Positions 41,093 through 49,884 are shown, counted from the first letter of the stretch. The stretch: DNA of 64,000 nt from Mycobacterium dioxanotrophicus (GCF_002157835.1 NZ_CP020809.1:1302001-1366000); one strand, 5' to 3'. Made by a program: numbers and translations. Notes: generated from the letters alone by a model not told the origin.

Positions 41093-42274
41093 GTGAAAGC
41101 GGTAACGTGGCATGGGCGACGTGACGTACGGGTGGACACCGTCGCGGATCCGAAAATCGAACAACCCGATGACGCGATCATCGAAGTCACCTCCACCAAC
41201 ATCTGCGGTTCCGACCTGCATCTTTACGAGGTGCTCGGTGCCTTCATGCACGAGGGCGACATCCTCGGCCATGAGGCCATGGGCATCGTGACCGAGGTCG
41301 GTTCGTCCGTCGGCGATCTGTCCGTCGGTGACCGGGTGGTGGTGCCGTTCCAGATCTCCTGCGGCCACTGCTACATGTGCGACCGGCAGCTCTACACCCA
41401 GTGCGAGACCACCCAGGTGCGCGAACAGGGCAAGGGCGCAGCGCTGTTCGGCTACTCCGAGCTCTACGGCGAGGTGCCCGGCGGGCAGGCGGAATACCTG
41501 CGGGTGCCGCAGGCTCAGTTCACCCACATCAAGGTGCCCGACGGACCGCCCGACTCGCGATTCATCTATCTGTCCGACGTGCTGCCGACCGCCTGGCAGG
41601 CGGTCGCCTACGCCGACATCCCCGACGGCGGATCCGTCACGGTCCTCGGTCTCGGCCCCATCGGCGACATGTCGGCACGCATCGCCAGCCATCTCGGCTA
41701 CCGGGTCATCGCGGTCGACCGGGTTCCCGAGCGGCTGCTGCGCGCGGAGGCCCGCGGCATCACCACCGTCGACCTCGACACCCTCGACCGCACCCTTGGC
41801 GACGAGATCCGGTCGATGACCGCCGGACGCGGCACGGATTCGGTGATCGACGCGGTGGGGATGGAGTCGCACGGCTCACCGGTCGCGCAGGTCATGCAGC
41901 GGGTGACGGCGGCGTTGCCGGACATGATCGCGAAACCCATGATGCAGGTGGCGGGACTCGATCGGCTCGACGCGCTGTACTCGGCGATCGACATCGTGCG
42001 CCGCGGCGGCACCATATCGCTCATCGGGGTGTACGGCGGCAGCGCGGACCCGCTGCCCATGTTGACGATGTTCGACAAGCAGGTGCAGCTCCGGATGGGG
42101 CAGGCCAACGTGAAGAAGTGGGTCGACGACATCATGCCGCTGCTCACCGCGGACGATCCGCTGGGCGTCGACACCTTCGCGAGCCACGTTCTGCCGCTCG
42201 ACGACGCGCCGCGGGCCTACGAGATGTTCCAGAAGAAGCAGGACGGCGCCGTCAAGATGATGCTGAAGCCGTGA
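41093..42274 (+). CDS. Zinc-dependent alcohol dehydrogenase family protein
   Basis: A 393-residue medium-chain dehydrogenase starting at GTG 41093. Visible features are the catalytic-zinc region NICGSDLHLYE with GHEAMGIV, the structural-zinc cysteines in SCGHCYMCDRQLYTQC, and a Rossmann GLGPIGDMSARIA. The length and the insert around TTQVREQGKGAALFGYSELYG resemble the glutathione-independent formaldehyde dehydrogenase-like subfamily. The natural substrate cannot be fixed. It follows galK with a 192-bp gap, so it is probably a separate unit. Confidence 0.87.
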   Translation: MKAVTWHGRRDVRVDTVADPKIEQPDDAIIEVTSTNICGSDLHLYEVLGAFMHEGDILGHEAMGIVTEVGSSVGDLSVGDRVVVPFQISCGHCYMCDRQLYTQCETTQVREQGKGAALFGYSELYGEVPGGQAEYLRVPQAQFTHIKVPDGPPDSRFIYLSDVLPTAWQAVAYADIPDGGSVTVLGLGPIGDMSARIASHLGYRVIAVDRVPERLLRAEARGITTVDLDTLDRTLGDEIRSMTAGRGTDSVIDAVGMESHGSPVAQVMQRVTAALPDMIAKPMMQVAGLDRLDALYSAIDIVRRGGTISLIGVYGGSADPLPMLTMFDKQVQLRMGQANVKKWVDDIMPLLTADDPLGVDTFASHVLPLDDAPRAYEMFQKKQDGAVKMMLKP

Positions 42275-42278
42275 GCCG

Positions 42279-43112
42279 CTAGCGCAGCTTGACCATTCGC
42301 GTCGTCGAACTCTCGTCCAATTCGACGACGTCGGCGCGTGACCGCAGGAAATCACTGAAAGACCGGAAACCCAGGGACTTCTCGCTGAACGACGGATCCA
42401 TGCGCTTCATCTGCGCCTTGACCGCCGAATTGTGCAGCCACTCCACGTCGTCCTTCTCCAGCCCGATCCGCAGGGCGCGGGTGAGCAGCGCGGTGGCCTC
42501 GGCCTGCGGGTCCGGTTCGGCAGTTTTGCGGGTGCGCTTCTGCTGCTTGGGTTCTGGGGCCGGTTCCGGGGTGGGAACGCCGGGAAGCGCGTCGTAGATC
42601 ACGAATTCGTCGCACGCCGCGGCCAACGCGCGGCTCGACGAGCCCGCGACCCCGATGCCGACGACGTAGCGGCCCAACCGCTTGCAGCGTTGAGCGAGCG
42701 GAATGTAGTCGGAGTCGCCGGCCACGATCACCACATGCGTCAGGTCGGGCAGCCGGAACATGTCCTCCACGGCATCGACCGCGAGCCGGATGTCGGCGCC
42801 GTTCTTGCCATATGCCGCGGCCGGGAACAACTGCACCAGGTCGACCGCGCGCCCGACGAGCTGCTCGCGGTATCCCGCGTTGACGTCGGCCGACCAGTCC
42901 GCGTAGGCGCGGGTGAGCACCAGGGTGCCGAAGGACGACGCGAAGTCGAGGATCGCGGCGACGTCGACGGTGGCCTTGGTGAGCTTGTCCGCCTCGAGTC
43001 CCTTGGCCTTGTCACGCTGAAACGAGCTGCGGCCGTTGACCTGGTCATAGCGCGAGATGACGATGTTGTCGAAGTCGAGGTAGACCGCGACGCGGGTGGC
43101 GGGTTCGGTCAT
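42279..43112 (-). CDS. NYN-domain ribonuclease-like protein with LOTUS-type C-terminus
   Basis: A 277-residue protein. The N-terminal 165 residues form a NYN (PIN-like) domain with acidic positions YLDFDNIVIS (D13, D15), GADIRLAVDAVE and GDSDYIPLAQRC, the metal-binding set of LabA/DUF88 nucleases. A Lys/Arg/Pro linker (about 180-205) leads to an OST-HTH/LOTUS-like module (LTRALRIGLEKDDVEWLHNSAVKAQMKRMDPSF region). LOTUS modules are RNA-binding and are common partners of NYN nucleases in bacteria. A role in RNA turnover is likely; a role in conflict systems is possible. Confidence 0.83.
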   Translation of the reverse strand: MTEPATRVAVYLDFDNIVISRYDQVNGRSSFQRDKAKGLEADKLTKATVDVAAILDFASSFGTLVLTRAYADWSADVNAGYREQLVGRAVDLVQLFPAAAYGKNGADIRLAVDAVEDMFRLPDLTHVVIVAGDSDYIPLAQRCKRLGRYVVGIGVAGSSSRALAAACDEFVIYDALPGVPTPEPAPEPKQQKRTRKTAEPDPQAEATALLTRALRIGLEKDDVEWLHNSAVKAQMKRMDPSFSEKSLGFRSFSDFLRSRADVVELDESSTTRMVKLR

Positions 43113-43214
43113 GAACTCAGTCTGGCGTATGAATGCCCGACTGTGCTGATTTGGACCCGTGCCGGCCTGGGTAGTCCTACAGTTATTGCTGTCACCTCAA
43201 GGGGCCATGATGGG

Positions 43215-44688
43215 GAGGTTGTCCCGGTCTTCGTGGAATTTGAGGTGGCGGTCCCTCACCTGATGCCCGCCAGATGGTAGGTCTTCGGGTGAACGACCAA
43301 GTACACCTCGAAGAAGGAGTAAGGGACCGCCATGAAGACCGTACCTACTGTTCGCCTCGCTGACACGACCGACGCCGCCGGGTTGCCTGAGCTGCCGGAG
43401 GAGATCCGGCTGGCGATGACCAGCATCGCCGGGGCGGCCCGGGAGGGGTTGTTGGCGATGAGCGTGGCCGCCGGGATGGCGGTGATGCAGACGATGTTTG
43501 AGGCCGAGATCGCCGCGGCGTGCGGGCCGAAGGGCAAGCACGACGCTGACCGGATTTCGGTGCGCCACGGCAGTGGGAAGGGGTCGGTGACCCTTGGTGG
43601 TCGGCGGGTGCCGGTGGCCCGGCCGCGGGCACGCACTCTGGATGGGAGCGAGGTGGCGCTGAGCACCTATGCGCACTTCGCCGCCGATGACCTGCTGACC
43701 CAGGTGGTGATGGAGCGGATGCTGGCCGGGGTGGCCACCCGCCGGCACGCCCGCACTGCGGAGCCGGTGGGCGCCCAGGTCGGCGAGGAGGCGAAATCGA
43801 CTAGCCGCTCGGCGATTTCGCGCCGATTCGTGCGCCAGACCGAGACCGCGCTGGGCGAGCTGATGAGCCGCGACTTGAGCGAGCTGGACATCAAGGTGCT
43901 CATGTTGGATGGGGAGCACATGGCCCAGCGGTGCGTGGTGGTCGCGCTGGCGATCACCGCCGACGGAACGAAGGTCCCGGTCGGGCTGTGGGACGGCTCC
44001 ACGGAGAACAAGACCGTGGTCCGCTCGCTGCTGGCCGACCTGGTCGAGCGCGGCCTGGCCATCGACGATGGGCTGCTGGTCGTCTGCGACGGCGCCAAGG
44101 CGCTGTCCGCGGCGGTGCGTGAGGTGTTCGGCGCCAAGGCCCTCATCCAAAGATGTACCTTGCACAAGCGGAGAAATGTCGCTGATCATCTGCCCGACAA
44201 GGACAAGGCCTGGGTGGACGCCAAGTTGGTCAAGGCCTTCGCCCACCCTGACCCAGACACCGGGTTGCGCAACGCGAAAAGCCTTGCCGGGCAACTTGGT
44301 AAGAACTATCCCAGTGCGGCCGCCAGCCTGCGCGAGGGGCTGGAGGAAATGTTCACTGTCGCCCGCCTCGGCATCGACGGCCGCCTCGCCAAGACGTTGA
44401 CCACGTCCAATCCGGTCGAGTCGATGATCTCCATCGCCCGGACCACCAATCGCAACGTCACCCGCTGGCGCGACGGGCAGATGGTGCTGCGCTGGACCGC
44501 GGCCGGCATGCTCAACGCCGAACGATCCTTCCGTCGCATCAAGGGCCACAAGCAGATGCCCCAGCTCGTCGACGCCCTGCGCCGACACGCTCACCCCGAC
44601 ACCGGCGCCGACACCAAATCTGTCGGTGCCGCCGCCTAGAGTTCATCGTGGATCGTCACCCAAATTCCACGCGACTCGGGACATGCTC
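43215..44688 (+). mobile_element. IS256-family insertion sequence, complete
   Basis: A 1474-bp element with imperfect terminal inverted repeats of about 30 bp: left GAGGTTGTCCCG ... CGTGGAATTTG, right (complement) GAGCATGTCCCG ... CGTGGAATTTG. Direct repeats ATGATGGG flank it at 43207-43214 and 44689-44696; a preceding C also matches, so the target duplication is 8 or 9 bp, typical of this family. It contains one intact transposase gene. The ends and size recall IS6120 of M. smegmatis, but identity was not checked. The target is the start codon of the KasA-like gene. Confidence 0.88.
43332..44639 (+). CDS. IS256-family transposase
   Basis: A 435-residue DDE transposase. The catalytic residues are seen in MLDGEHMA (first Asp), VVCDGAKALSAA (second Asp) and TSNPVESMIS (Glu), in the spacing of the IS256 / Mutator family. 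RCTLHKRRNVADHLP, the C/H stretch characteristic of the family, precedes the insertion domain. The frame is intact, so the element is potentially active. The last codons are read in another frame as a possible N-terminal extension of the KasA-like gene downstream. Confidence 0.96.
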   Translation: MKTVPTVRLADTTDAAGLPELPEEIRLAMTSIAGAAREGLLAMSVAAGMAVMQTMFEAEIAAACGPKGKHDADRISVRHGSGKGSVTLGGRRVPVARPRARTLDGSEVALSTYAHFAADDLLTQVVMERMLAGVATRRHARTAEPVGAQVGEEAKSTSRSAISRRFVRQTETALGELMSRDLSELDIKVLMLDGEHMAQRCVVVALAITADGTKVPVGLWDGSTENKTVVRSLLADLVERGLAIDDGLLVVCDGAKALSAAVREVFGAKALIQRCTLHKRRNVADHLPDKDKAWVDAKLVKAFAHPDPDTGLRNAKSLAGQLGKNYPSAAASLREGLEEMFTVARLGIDGRLAKTLTTSNPVESMISIARTTNRNVTRWRDGQMVLRWTAAGMLNAERSFRRIKGHKQMPQLVDALRRHAHPDTGADTKSVGAAA

Positions 44689-45942
44689 ATGATGGGTGCA
44701 AAGACTACAGGCGATGGATTGACCGACGTCGTAGTGACGGCGGCGGTATCGACGACTGCGCTGGCGGCGGAGGCCGAGGAAACCTGGCAGTTGTTGTTGG
44801 AGGGCCGCACTGGTATCCGCGACCTCGACAGACCGTTCGTGACCGAATTCGATTCGCCCGTGCGGATCGGTGGACAGCTCACCGAGAATATCGAAAGTCT
44901 TCTGAGTCGCGTTGAACGCAAACGGCTTTCGTACACCGGCCAGATGGCGACGGTGCTCGGCCGGCGACTGTGGGAGAGCGCCGGGGCGCCCGACGTCGAT
45001 ACCCGGCGGCTGCTCGTGTCGATCGGCCTGGCGCTGGGTTCGACCGAAGAACTGACCCTGCAGTACGACACCTGGCTGCAGAAGGGATTGCGCGCCGTGC
45101 CGCCGACCGCGATCCCGAAGTACATGCCGAACGGGGCGGCTGCCGCGGTCGGTTTGGAGCGGCAAGCCAAGGCGGGCGTCATCTCTCCCCTGATGGCCGA
45201 CGCATCAGGGGCCTCGGCCATCGCGCACGCGTGGCGGCACATCATCTTCGGCGACGCCGACGTCGCCATCTGCGGCGGCGTCGAATCGTGGATCGAGGCG
45301 GTGCCGGTCGCGGCGTTCTGCCAGTTGGGCATGCTGTCGACCTACAACCAGGATCCGTCTGCCGCGTGCCGTCCGTTCGACGCCGACCGCGACGGCATGG
45401 TGTTCGGTGAGGGCGGCGCGTTGATGCTCATCGAGACCGAAGAGCACGCCAAGGCGCGTGGCGCGCCTGTTCTCGCCCGCCTCATGGGCGTCGGCATCAC
45501 CTGCGACTGTTACGACGCTGTCGAATTGGACCCCGAAGGCGAGCGGGCCGGTGCCGCGATCAGCCGGGCCATCGAGCTGGCCGGCCTCACGCCGGCCGAC
45601 ATCGATCACGTCAACGCGCACGCCACCGGAACAGTCGCCGGGGACCAGGCCGAGGCGCACGCCATCCATCGGGCCCTCGGCGCGCAGACACCCGCGGTGT
45701 ACGCACCCAAAGCTGCGCTGGGACACTCGCTGGGAGCCGCGGGCGCGGTGGAGGCGGTGCTGACGGTGCAGGCCCTGCGCGACGGTGTCATCCCGCCCAC
45801 GCTGAACCACAAGAACCACGATCCCGAGATCAACCTGGACGTGGTGGCCGACCAGCCGCGCCGCGGCCGCTTCCACTACGCAATCAGCGACTCGTTCGGA
45901 TTCGGCGGCAACAACGTCGCGTTGGCGTTCGGCGCGTACTAG
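44689..45942 (+). CDS. KasA/KasB-like beta-ketoacyl synthase lacking the catalytic Cys
   Basis: A 417-residue protein, the length of M. tuberculosis KasA (416). It matches KAS-II throughout: AIAHAWRHIIFGDADVAICGGVE, RPFDADRDGMVFGEGGALMLIE, VNAHATGT with the first active His, PKAALGHSLGA with Lys and the second His, and SFGFGGNN. The nucleophile position, SACSSG in KasA, reads MADASG here, so Cys171 is Asp. It therefore cannot condense in the usual way and may be a decarboxylase-like or chain-length-factor-like partner. The native ATG lies inside the IS256 target duplication, so its original promoter and ribosome-binding site are displaced. A frame open back to GTG 44626 inside the IS exists. 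It is convergent with a UmaA-like methyltransferase. Confidence 0.88.
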   Translation: MMGAKTTGDGLTDVVVTAAVSTTALAAEAEETWQLLLEGRTGIRDLDRPFVTEFDSPVRIGGQLTENIESLLSRVERKRLSYTGQMATVLGRRLWESAGAPDVDTRRLLVSIGLALGSTEELTLQYDTWLQKGLRAVPPTAIPKYMPNGAAAAVGLERQAKAGVISPLMADASGASAIAHAWRHIIFGDADVAICGGVESWIEAVPVAAFCQLGMLSTYNQDPSAACRPFDADRDGMVFGEGGALMLIETEEHAKARGAPVLARLMGVGITCDCYDAVELDPEGERAGAAISRAIELAGLTPADIDHVNAHATGTVAGDQAEAHAIHRALGAQTPAVYAPKAALGHSLGAAGAVEAVLTVQALRDGVIPPTLNHKNHDPEINLDVVADQPRRGRFHYAISDSFGFGGNNVALAFGAY

Positions 45943-46826
45943 TTCCGCTTGGCGAGAGTGAACTGCGCGACCTCGGCGATCCCGCGGCGGAAGAAGTCGG
46001 CACATCCGGTCAGGTAGTGCATGTACCGCTCGTACACCTCGGTCGAGGTCGTGGCGATCGCCGCGTCGCGGTGCTCGGCGAGATTCGCCGCCCAGGTGTC
46101 GAGCGTGCGGACGTAGTGCGGATTCATCAGTTGCAGCTCGACGGTCGAAAAGCCGGAACCGGAGGAGTATTCGAGCACATCTTCATCGGAGGGCAGCTGG
46201 CCGCCGGGAAAGATCTCCTTGCCGATGAACCGGGTGAACTTCATGTCGCTGATGGTCACCGGGATGGCGTGCTCGCGCCAGTAGTTGATGGGATGGGTGA
46301 AGATCGTTTCCAGCACCATCGATCCGGTGGCGGGTAGAACGCGGTGCGCCATGTCGAAAAACGCTGCGTACCGGGACTTTCCGAATGCTTCGAAGGCCTC
46401 GATGCTGACGATGCGGTCCACGGGATCGTCGTACTGTTCCCAGCCCCGCAGGTGCACCTGGTGTGACCGATCGCTGGCGACGGTGTCCAGAAGGCTTTGT
46501 GTGTACGCGTGCTGATTCCTGCTCAACGTCAGGCCGACGACGTTGACGTCGTACTTCTCGATGGCGCGCCTCATCAGCGCACCCCAGCCGCACCCGACGT
46601 CGAGCAGTGTCATGCCGGGCTGCAGTCCGAGTTTGTCGAGGGCAAGGTCGATCTTGGCCAGCTGAGCCTCTTCGAGTGTCATGTCGTCGCGCGCGTAGAA
46701 CGCGCAGCTGTAGGTCCGCGACGGGTCCTGGAAGAGTCCGAAGAAGTCGTTCGAGAGGTCGTAGTGGGCCTGCACGTCCTCGAAGTATGGCCGCATCTGC
46801 GCCGTAGCCGTGCTGCTCTCAGCCAT
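45939..46826 (-). CDS. Mycolic-acid methyltransferase family protein (UmaA-like)
   Basis: A 295-residue SAM-dependent methyltransferase of the cyclopropane synthase family. It has the SAM loop LLDVGCGWGALMRRA, the family N-terminus [23 protein letters not shown] and the end FTLAKRN. The motif IVSIEAFEAFGKSRYAAFF replaces the usual GAFEHFG, and together with KFTRFIGKEIFPGGQLP resembles UmaA rather than CmaA. Members modify double bonds in mycolates on acyl-ACP-type substrates. It lies 24 bp downstream of a second family member in the same direction and converges on the KasA-like gene, suggesting a lipid-modification cluster. Confidence 0.88.
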   Translation of the reverse strand: MAESSTATAQMRPYFEDVQAHYDLSNDFFGLFQDPSRTYSCAFYARDDMTLEEAQLAKIDLALDKLGLQPGMTLLDVGCGWGALMRRAIEKYDVNVVGLTLSRNQHAYTQSLLDTVASDRSHQVHLRGWEQYDDPVDRIVSIEAFEAFGKSRYAAFFDMAHRVLPATGSMVLETIFTHPINYWREHAIPVTISDMKFTRFIGKEIFPGGQLPSDEDVLEYSSGSGFSTVELQLMNPHYVRTLDTWAANLAEHRDAAIATTSTEVYERYMHYLTGCADFFRRGIAEVAQFTLAKRN

Positions 46827-46850
46827 CGGATGACCCCCTCTGTGATTGAG

Positions 46851-47768
46851 TTATGTTTTCTCGCAGGTGAATTGGCAGACGTCGGTGTAGCCCTTGCGGA
46901 ACAGGTCCGCGCAGCCCGTCAGGTACTTGAGATACCGCTCGTAGACCTCGTCGGAGGTGATCGCGATGGCCTCGTCCTTGTGGGCTTCCAGATTGGCGGC
47001 CCAGGTGTCCAGGGTGCGCACGTAATGCGGACGCAGGCGTTGCTTGCGGGTCACGTCGAATCCTGCTGTGGTGGCGTGGTCTTCGACCATCGCGATCAGC
47101 GGTATCCGACCGCCCGGATAGATCTCGGTGACGATGAACCTGAAGAACCGCATCAGTGACATGGTGGTCGGCAGTCCCAGTTCGGCGACCTCTTCCTTGC
47201 TGGTGGAGACGATGGTGTGCAGCAGCATCACGCCGTCGTCGGGCAGCAGCTCATAGGTCTTCTTGAAGTAGTCGTCGTACTTCTCGAAGCCGAAGTGCTC
47301 GAAGGCTCCGATCGAGACGATCCGGTCGACGGGCTCGGTGAAGTCTTCCCACGGTTGCAGCCGAACCTCTTTGCTGCGCAGGCTGTCAGACTCCGCGAAA
47401 CGTGCCTCGATGTGCGCGAGCTGATTGTGCGAGAGCGTCAGGCCGATGACGTTGACGTCGTATTTCTCCACCGCGCGCATGATGGTCGAGCCCCAGCCGC
47501 AACCGATGTCCAGCAACGTCATACCTGGTTGCAGGCCCAGTTTGCCAAGGGCCAGATCGACTTTCGCCATCTGCGCCTGCTCCAACGTCATGTCGTCACG
47601 TTCGAAGTAGGCACAGCTGTAGGTCTGGGTGGGGTCTTGCCACAGTCGGAAGAAATCGTTGGACAGGTCGTAATGAGAGCGGACTTCGTCCGCCGTCGAC
47701 CCGTGCCGCTCGCTGGGGCGGGCGCCGATGAAAGGTGTTGTGGTTTTATCGCATCGGGTAGCTGTCAC
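46851..47768 (-). CDS. Cyclopropane mycolic acid synthase family protein
   Basis: A 305-residue paralogue of the preceding methyltransferase. The SAM-binding [15 protein letters not shown], active-site [19 protein letters not shown] with the conserved His, [10 protein letters not shown] and a C-terminus ending QFTCEKT are those of CmaA/MmaA-type enzymes, which cyclopropanate or methoxylate meromycolate chains. It has an additional 25-residue N-terminus before [13 protein letters not shown]. Which mycolate position it modifies cannot be read from sequence. It is the promoter-proximal gene of the pair. Confidence 0.9.
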   Translation of the reverse strand: MTATRCDKTTTPFIGARPSERHGSTADEVRSHYDLSNDFFRLWQDPTQTYSCAYFERDDMTLEQAQMAKVDLALGKLGLQPGMTLLDIGCGWGSTIMRAVEKYDVNVIGLTLSHNQLAHIEARFAESDSLRSKEVRLQPWEDFTEPVDRIVSIGAFEHFGFEKYDDYFKKTYELLPDDGVMLLHTIVSTSKEEVAELGLPTTMSLMRFFRFIVTEIYPGGRIPLIAMVEDHATTAGFDVTRKQRLRPHYVRTLDTWAANLEAHKDEAIAITSDEVYERYLKYLTGCADLFRKGYTDVCQFTCEKT

Positions 47769-47987
47769 TATCCGCCGCCCGTCTATTGGCAGGATTCGAT
47801 AGCTGACTGACGTACCGCTTCTTCATACGCCGTTTCGGAACATTACTCCGCTAATTGCCTGGTGGCCAGAGTTCCCACTAAGCTTGTGAAAGGCGCTGTG
47901 CACAAATGTGTTTGGTCAGGTGAGCCGTTCCATTGCGCGGCGCGTTGGCACGCTGGTCGTTTCAGGGGCCGCCGGGGTGTGTGGGGT

Positions 47988-48018
47988 GGGACGTCGTCAA
48001 GGATTTTGACGACGTCCC
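47988..48018 (-). terminator. Hairpin terminator after DUF4352 gene
   Basis: GGGACGTCGTCAA, a five-base loop and TTGACGACGTCCC form a perfect 13-bp stem, beginning 14 bp past the end of the leftward DUF4352 gene. The stretch from here to 47769 shows no convincing gene and carries the promoter of the leftward methyltransferases. Confidence 0.7.
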
Positions 48019-48032
48019 CCATCAACACTGAC

Positions 48033-48638
48033 CTACGGCGTCAGCGCCACCGTGACGCCGCCGGAGAACAGCGAGTCGTGCAGCTCGATGCTCGTCGGGA
48101 CCGCGCCCAGCGGCATGTCGTAGACCAGCTTGACGTCGACGGTGTTACCCGGGTTGATGTCATCCCACACAGGAATGTCGGAACTGCCCAACGCGATCTG
48201 CGCTGATGAGTCACTGTCAAAACTGCGGCCCTGCCCGTCGAACAGCTTCTGATTCGACGGGCTGAACCCCTGCGCCCGGTCGCCTATGTTCTCGACACTG
48301 AGCGAAATGACGACGAACTGGCCCTGGGCCTTCTCGATGAGATACGGGTTGTCGCCGACTTCGGTCAGGCCGGCCTGAACCGTCTTGACGACGAACTCGA
48401 ACTTTCCGTCGCGTACCGGGCTGTTCATCGTGGCCCGCGATTCGGGCTTCTCGGGGGCCGATGCTGCGGCGGTTGTGGTCCGTGATGACGTGTTGTCGGT
48501 CTTCGTGTCATTGCTCGACAGTGTCGGCGTTGCGATGAGGAGCGCGACGCCGGCGGCGACGACCCACGGCCATTTGCGCTTCTTGGCCTGCTGCGGATGG
48601 GAGCCGTAGGGCGCCTGCTGCGGGTAGGGACTGGTCAT
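48033..48638 (-). CDS. DUF4352-type exported protein
   Basis: About 201 residues. ATG 48638 is chosen because AAGGA lies at suitable spacing, whereas an ATG three codons earlier is too close to it. A Pro/Gln/Lys-rich cytoplasmic tip is followed by one membrane helix (about 22-40) and a Ser/Thr linker. A beta-sandwich domain (about 80-200) then has the DUF4352 pattern [27 protein letters not shown] and [15 protein letters not shown]. Such domains are immunoglobulin-like and extracytoplasmic, often in lipoproteins or substrate-binding roles. No partner can be named from context. Confidence 0.82.
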   Translation of the reverse strand: MTSPYPQQAPYGSHPQQAKKRKWPWVVAAGVALLIATPTLSSNDTKTDNTSSRTTTAAASAPEKPESRATMNSPVRDGKFEFVVKTVQAGLTEVGDNPYLIEKAQGQFVVISLSVENIGDRAQGFSPSNQKLFDGQGRSFDSDSSAQIALGSSDIPVWDDINPGNTVDVKLVYDMPLGAVPTSIELHDSLFSGGVTVALTP

Positions 48639-48730
48639 CGTGATCATTCCTTCTGTGACTGGTGCCCGGCGCCGACGCCAGGCGAACAGACGAACGTAAA
48701 CGACGCCACCGACAAGTCGACGCGAACCGT

Positions 48731-48746
48731 TCCCCCGATCGGGGGA
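48731..48746. promoter_or_regulatory. 16-bp palindrome, putative operator (copy 3)
   Basis: A third copy of TCCCCCGATCGGGGGA, 127 bp before ATG 48874. Here the flanking sequence is less conserved than between copies 1 and 2, so retention of the palindrome is more telling. Confidence 0.62.
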
Positions 48747-48873
48747 CAGGTGATTCGGCCGGTGTAGGGGCCGGTCGGTCGATGGTTGGCGGCCTCGGAT
48801 GGCGGCATTCTTGTTTCAACGCCGGAACACACCGGATGAAATCCGAAAAGCCTTATCCGACAAAGGAGTCGAC

Positions 48874-49086
48874 ATGACCATCGCCCGCCGCTTCGCCGCT
48901 GGTTTCACCCTCGCCGCCGCCCCGGCGATCATCTTCCTCGGTGCCGCTTCGGCGCACGCCGACGCTTCGGTGGCCAGCCATGGCCCGTCGGTCAGCCGTC
49001 ACGAGGCTTTCCCGCATCAGGACAACGCCCCCAAGCCGGGCACCTCGGTGCATCATCACCACCAGCGCAACCACCACGCCAAGTGA
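48874..49086 (+). CDS. Small secreted histidine-rich peptide, paralogue 3
   Basis: A 70-residue protein with ATG 48874 after AAAGGAG. It has the same plan as the genes at 31303 and 34019: signal peptide (ARRFAAGFTLAAAPAIIFLG), then SHGPSVSRHEAFPHQDN and the His-rich C-terminus HHHHQRNHHAK. It is more diverged in the mature region than those two but keeps the PSVSxHEAFP core and the clustered His end. No terminator as strong as those of the other two copies is seen after it. Confidence 0.72.
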   Translation: MTIARRFAAGFTLAAAPAIIFLGAASAHADASVASHGPSVSRHEAFPHQDNAPKPGTSVHHHHQRNHHAK

Positions 49087-49248
49087 CCGGCGCGGTCGGC
49101 GCAGCGCTAAGTCGTTCGAACGGCGGATATTGACGCGCGGGACGACGCGGCAGTCTTGATACAAAAACCGAAGTGGACGGTTGCGTCCACTTGTCGGTGG
49201 GTATTGCAACGATGTCGGGTTCACGTCATGGAGATGGATTGAGGTTCG

Positions 49249-49884
49249 GTGATCGGCATGGGAGCTCGGCAGGATGCGCTGGTACACATTCTGGTCGAGG
49301 CGGGCTATAAGCCGGCAGCGACGCGATCCATGCGCCCACACCTGAAAAGCTTGCGACCGCAAGATCAGGCGGAGATCCTGCGGTTGTACCGTGCCCTCGG
49401 CGGCACGCTCGACGAGCCTCGGCTGCGGCCCGGCCCATGGGATTGCGTGCTCGAAGGCGGCCTGATCGTCGAGCTCGACGAAAGCCAGCACTTCAACCGG
49501 TACCGCAGGAAAACGCTGGAACAGGCGTGGGCCCAACGGCTGCCCTGGTGCGAGGCCTACATGCGGTATTGCGTGCAGTACGAGAGCGCATGTGCCGCGG
49601 AGCGGGGCTGGGGCAGCTACTGGACGAGCATCGCGACGGAGCGGTTGTTCGGGCCTGCCGGGCCCGCCCGGCTGCTCGAAGGCGCCGGGTCGCCGCGCTG
49701 GAAACAGCGCGCACTCTATGACGCGATGCGTGACATCGCCGCGGCCGGTTCCGGGGTCCGGCTGGCGCGGCTGGCCGTCTACGACGTGATCGGCGGCGCG
49801 TCGCTCGCCGAGTTGCTCGACGGTAAGCCGGTCGACCGGGATGCGCTGCGGGCGTTCATCGACGAGCGGACCGCGCGGGGTTAA
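49249..49884 (+). CDS. Uncharacterised protein, possible PD-(D/E)XK-type fold
   Basis: A 211-residue soluble protein starting at GTG 49249 behind GAGG. The segment WDCVLEGGLIVELDESQHFNRYR resembles motif II/III of restriction-endonuclease-like nucleases (a beta hairpin carrying Asp and E-x-D/Q), as in DUF559-type proteins. The canonical Lys of E-x-K is replaced by Asp-Glu, so catalysis is uncertain. The rest is helical and Arg-rich. There is no signal peptide and no clear operon partner. Confidence 0.62.
   Translation: MIGMGARQDALVHILVEAGYKPAATRSMRPHLKSLRPQDQAEILRLYRALGGTLDEPRLRPGPWDCVLEGGLIVELDESQHFNRYRRKTLEQAWAQRLPWCEAYMRYCVQYESACAAERGWGSYWTSIATERLFGPAGPARLLEGAGSPRWKQRALYDAMRDIAAAGSGVRLARLAVYDVIGGASLAELLDGKPVDRDALRAFIDERTARG

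Noticed and set aside
43197..44594. Leftward 465-codon frame through the insertion sequence
   Set aside because: Antisense of the IS256 transposase; composition and lack of motifs show it is not a gene.
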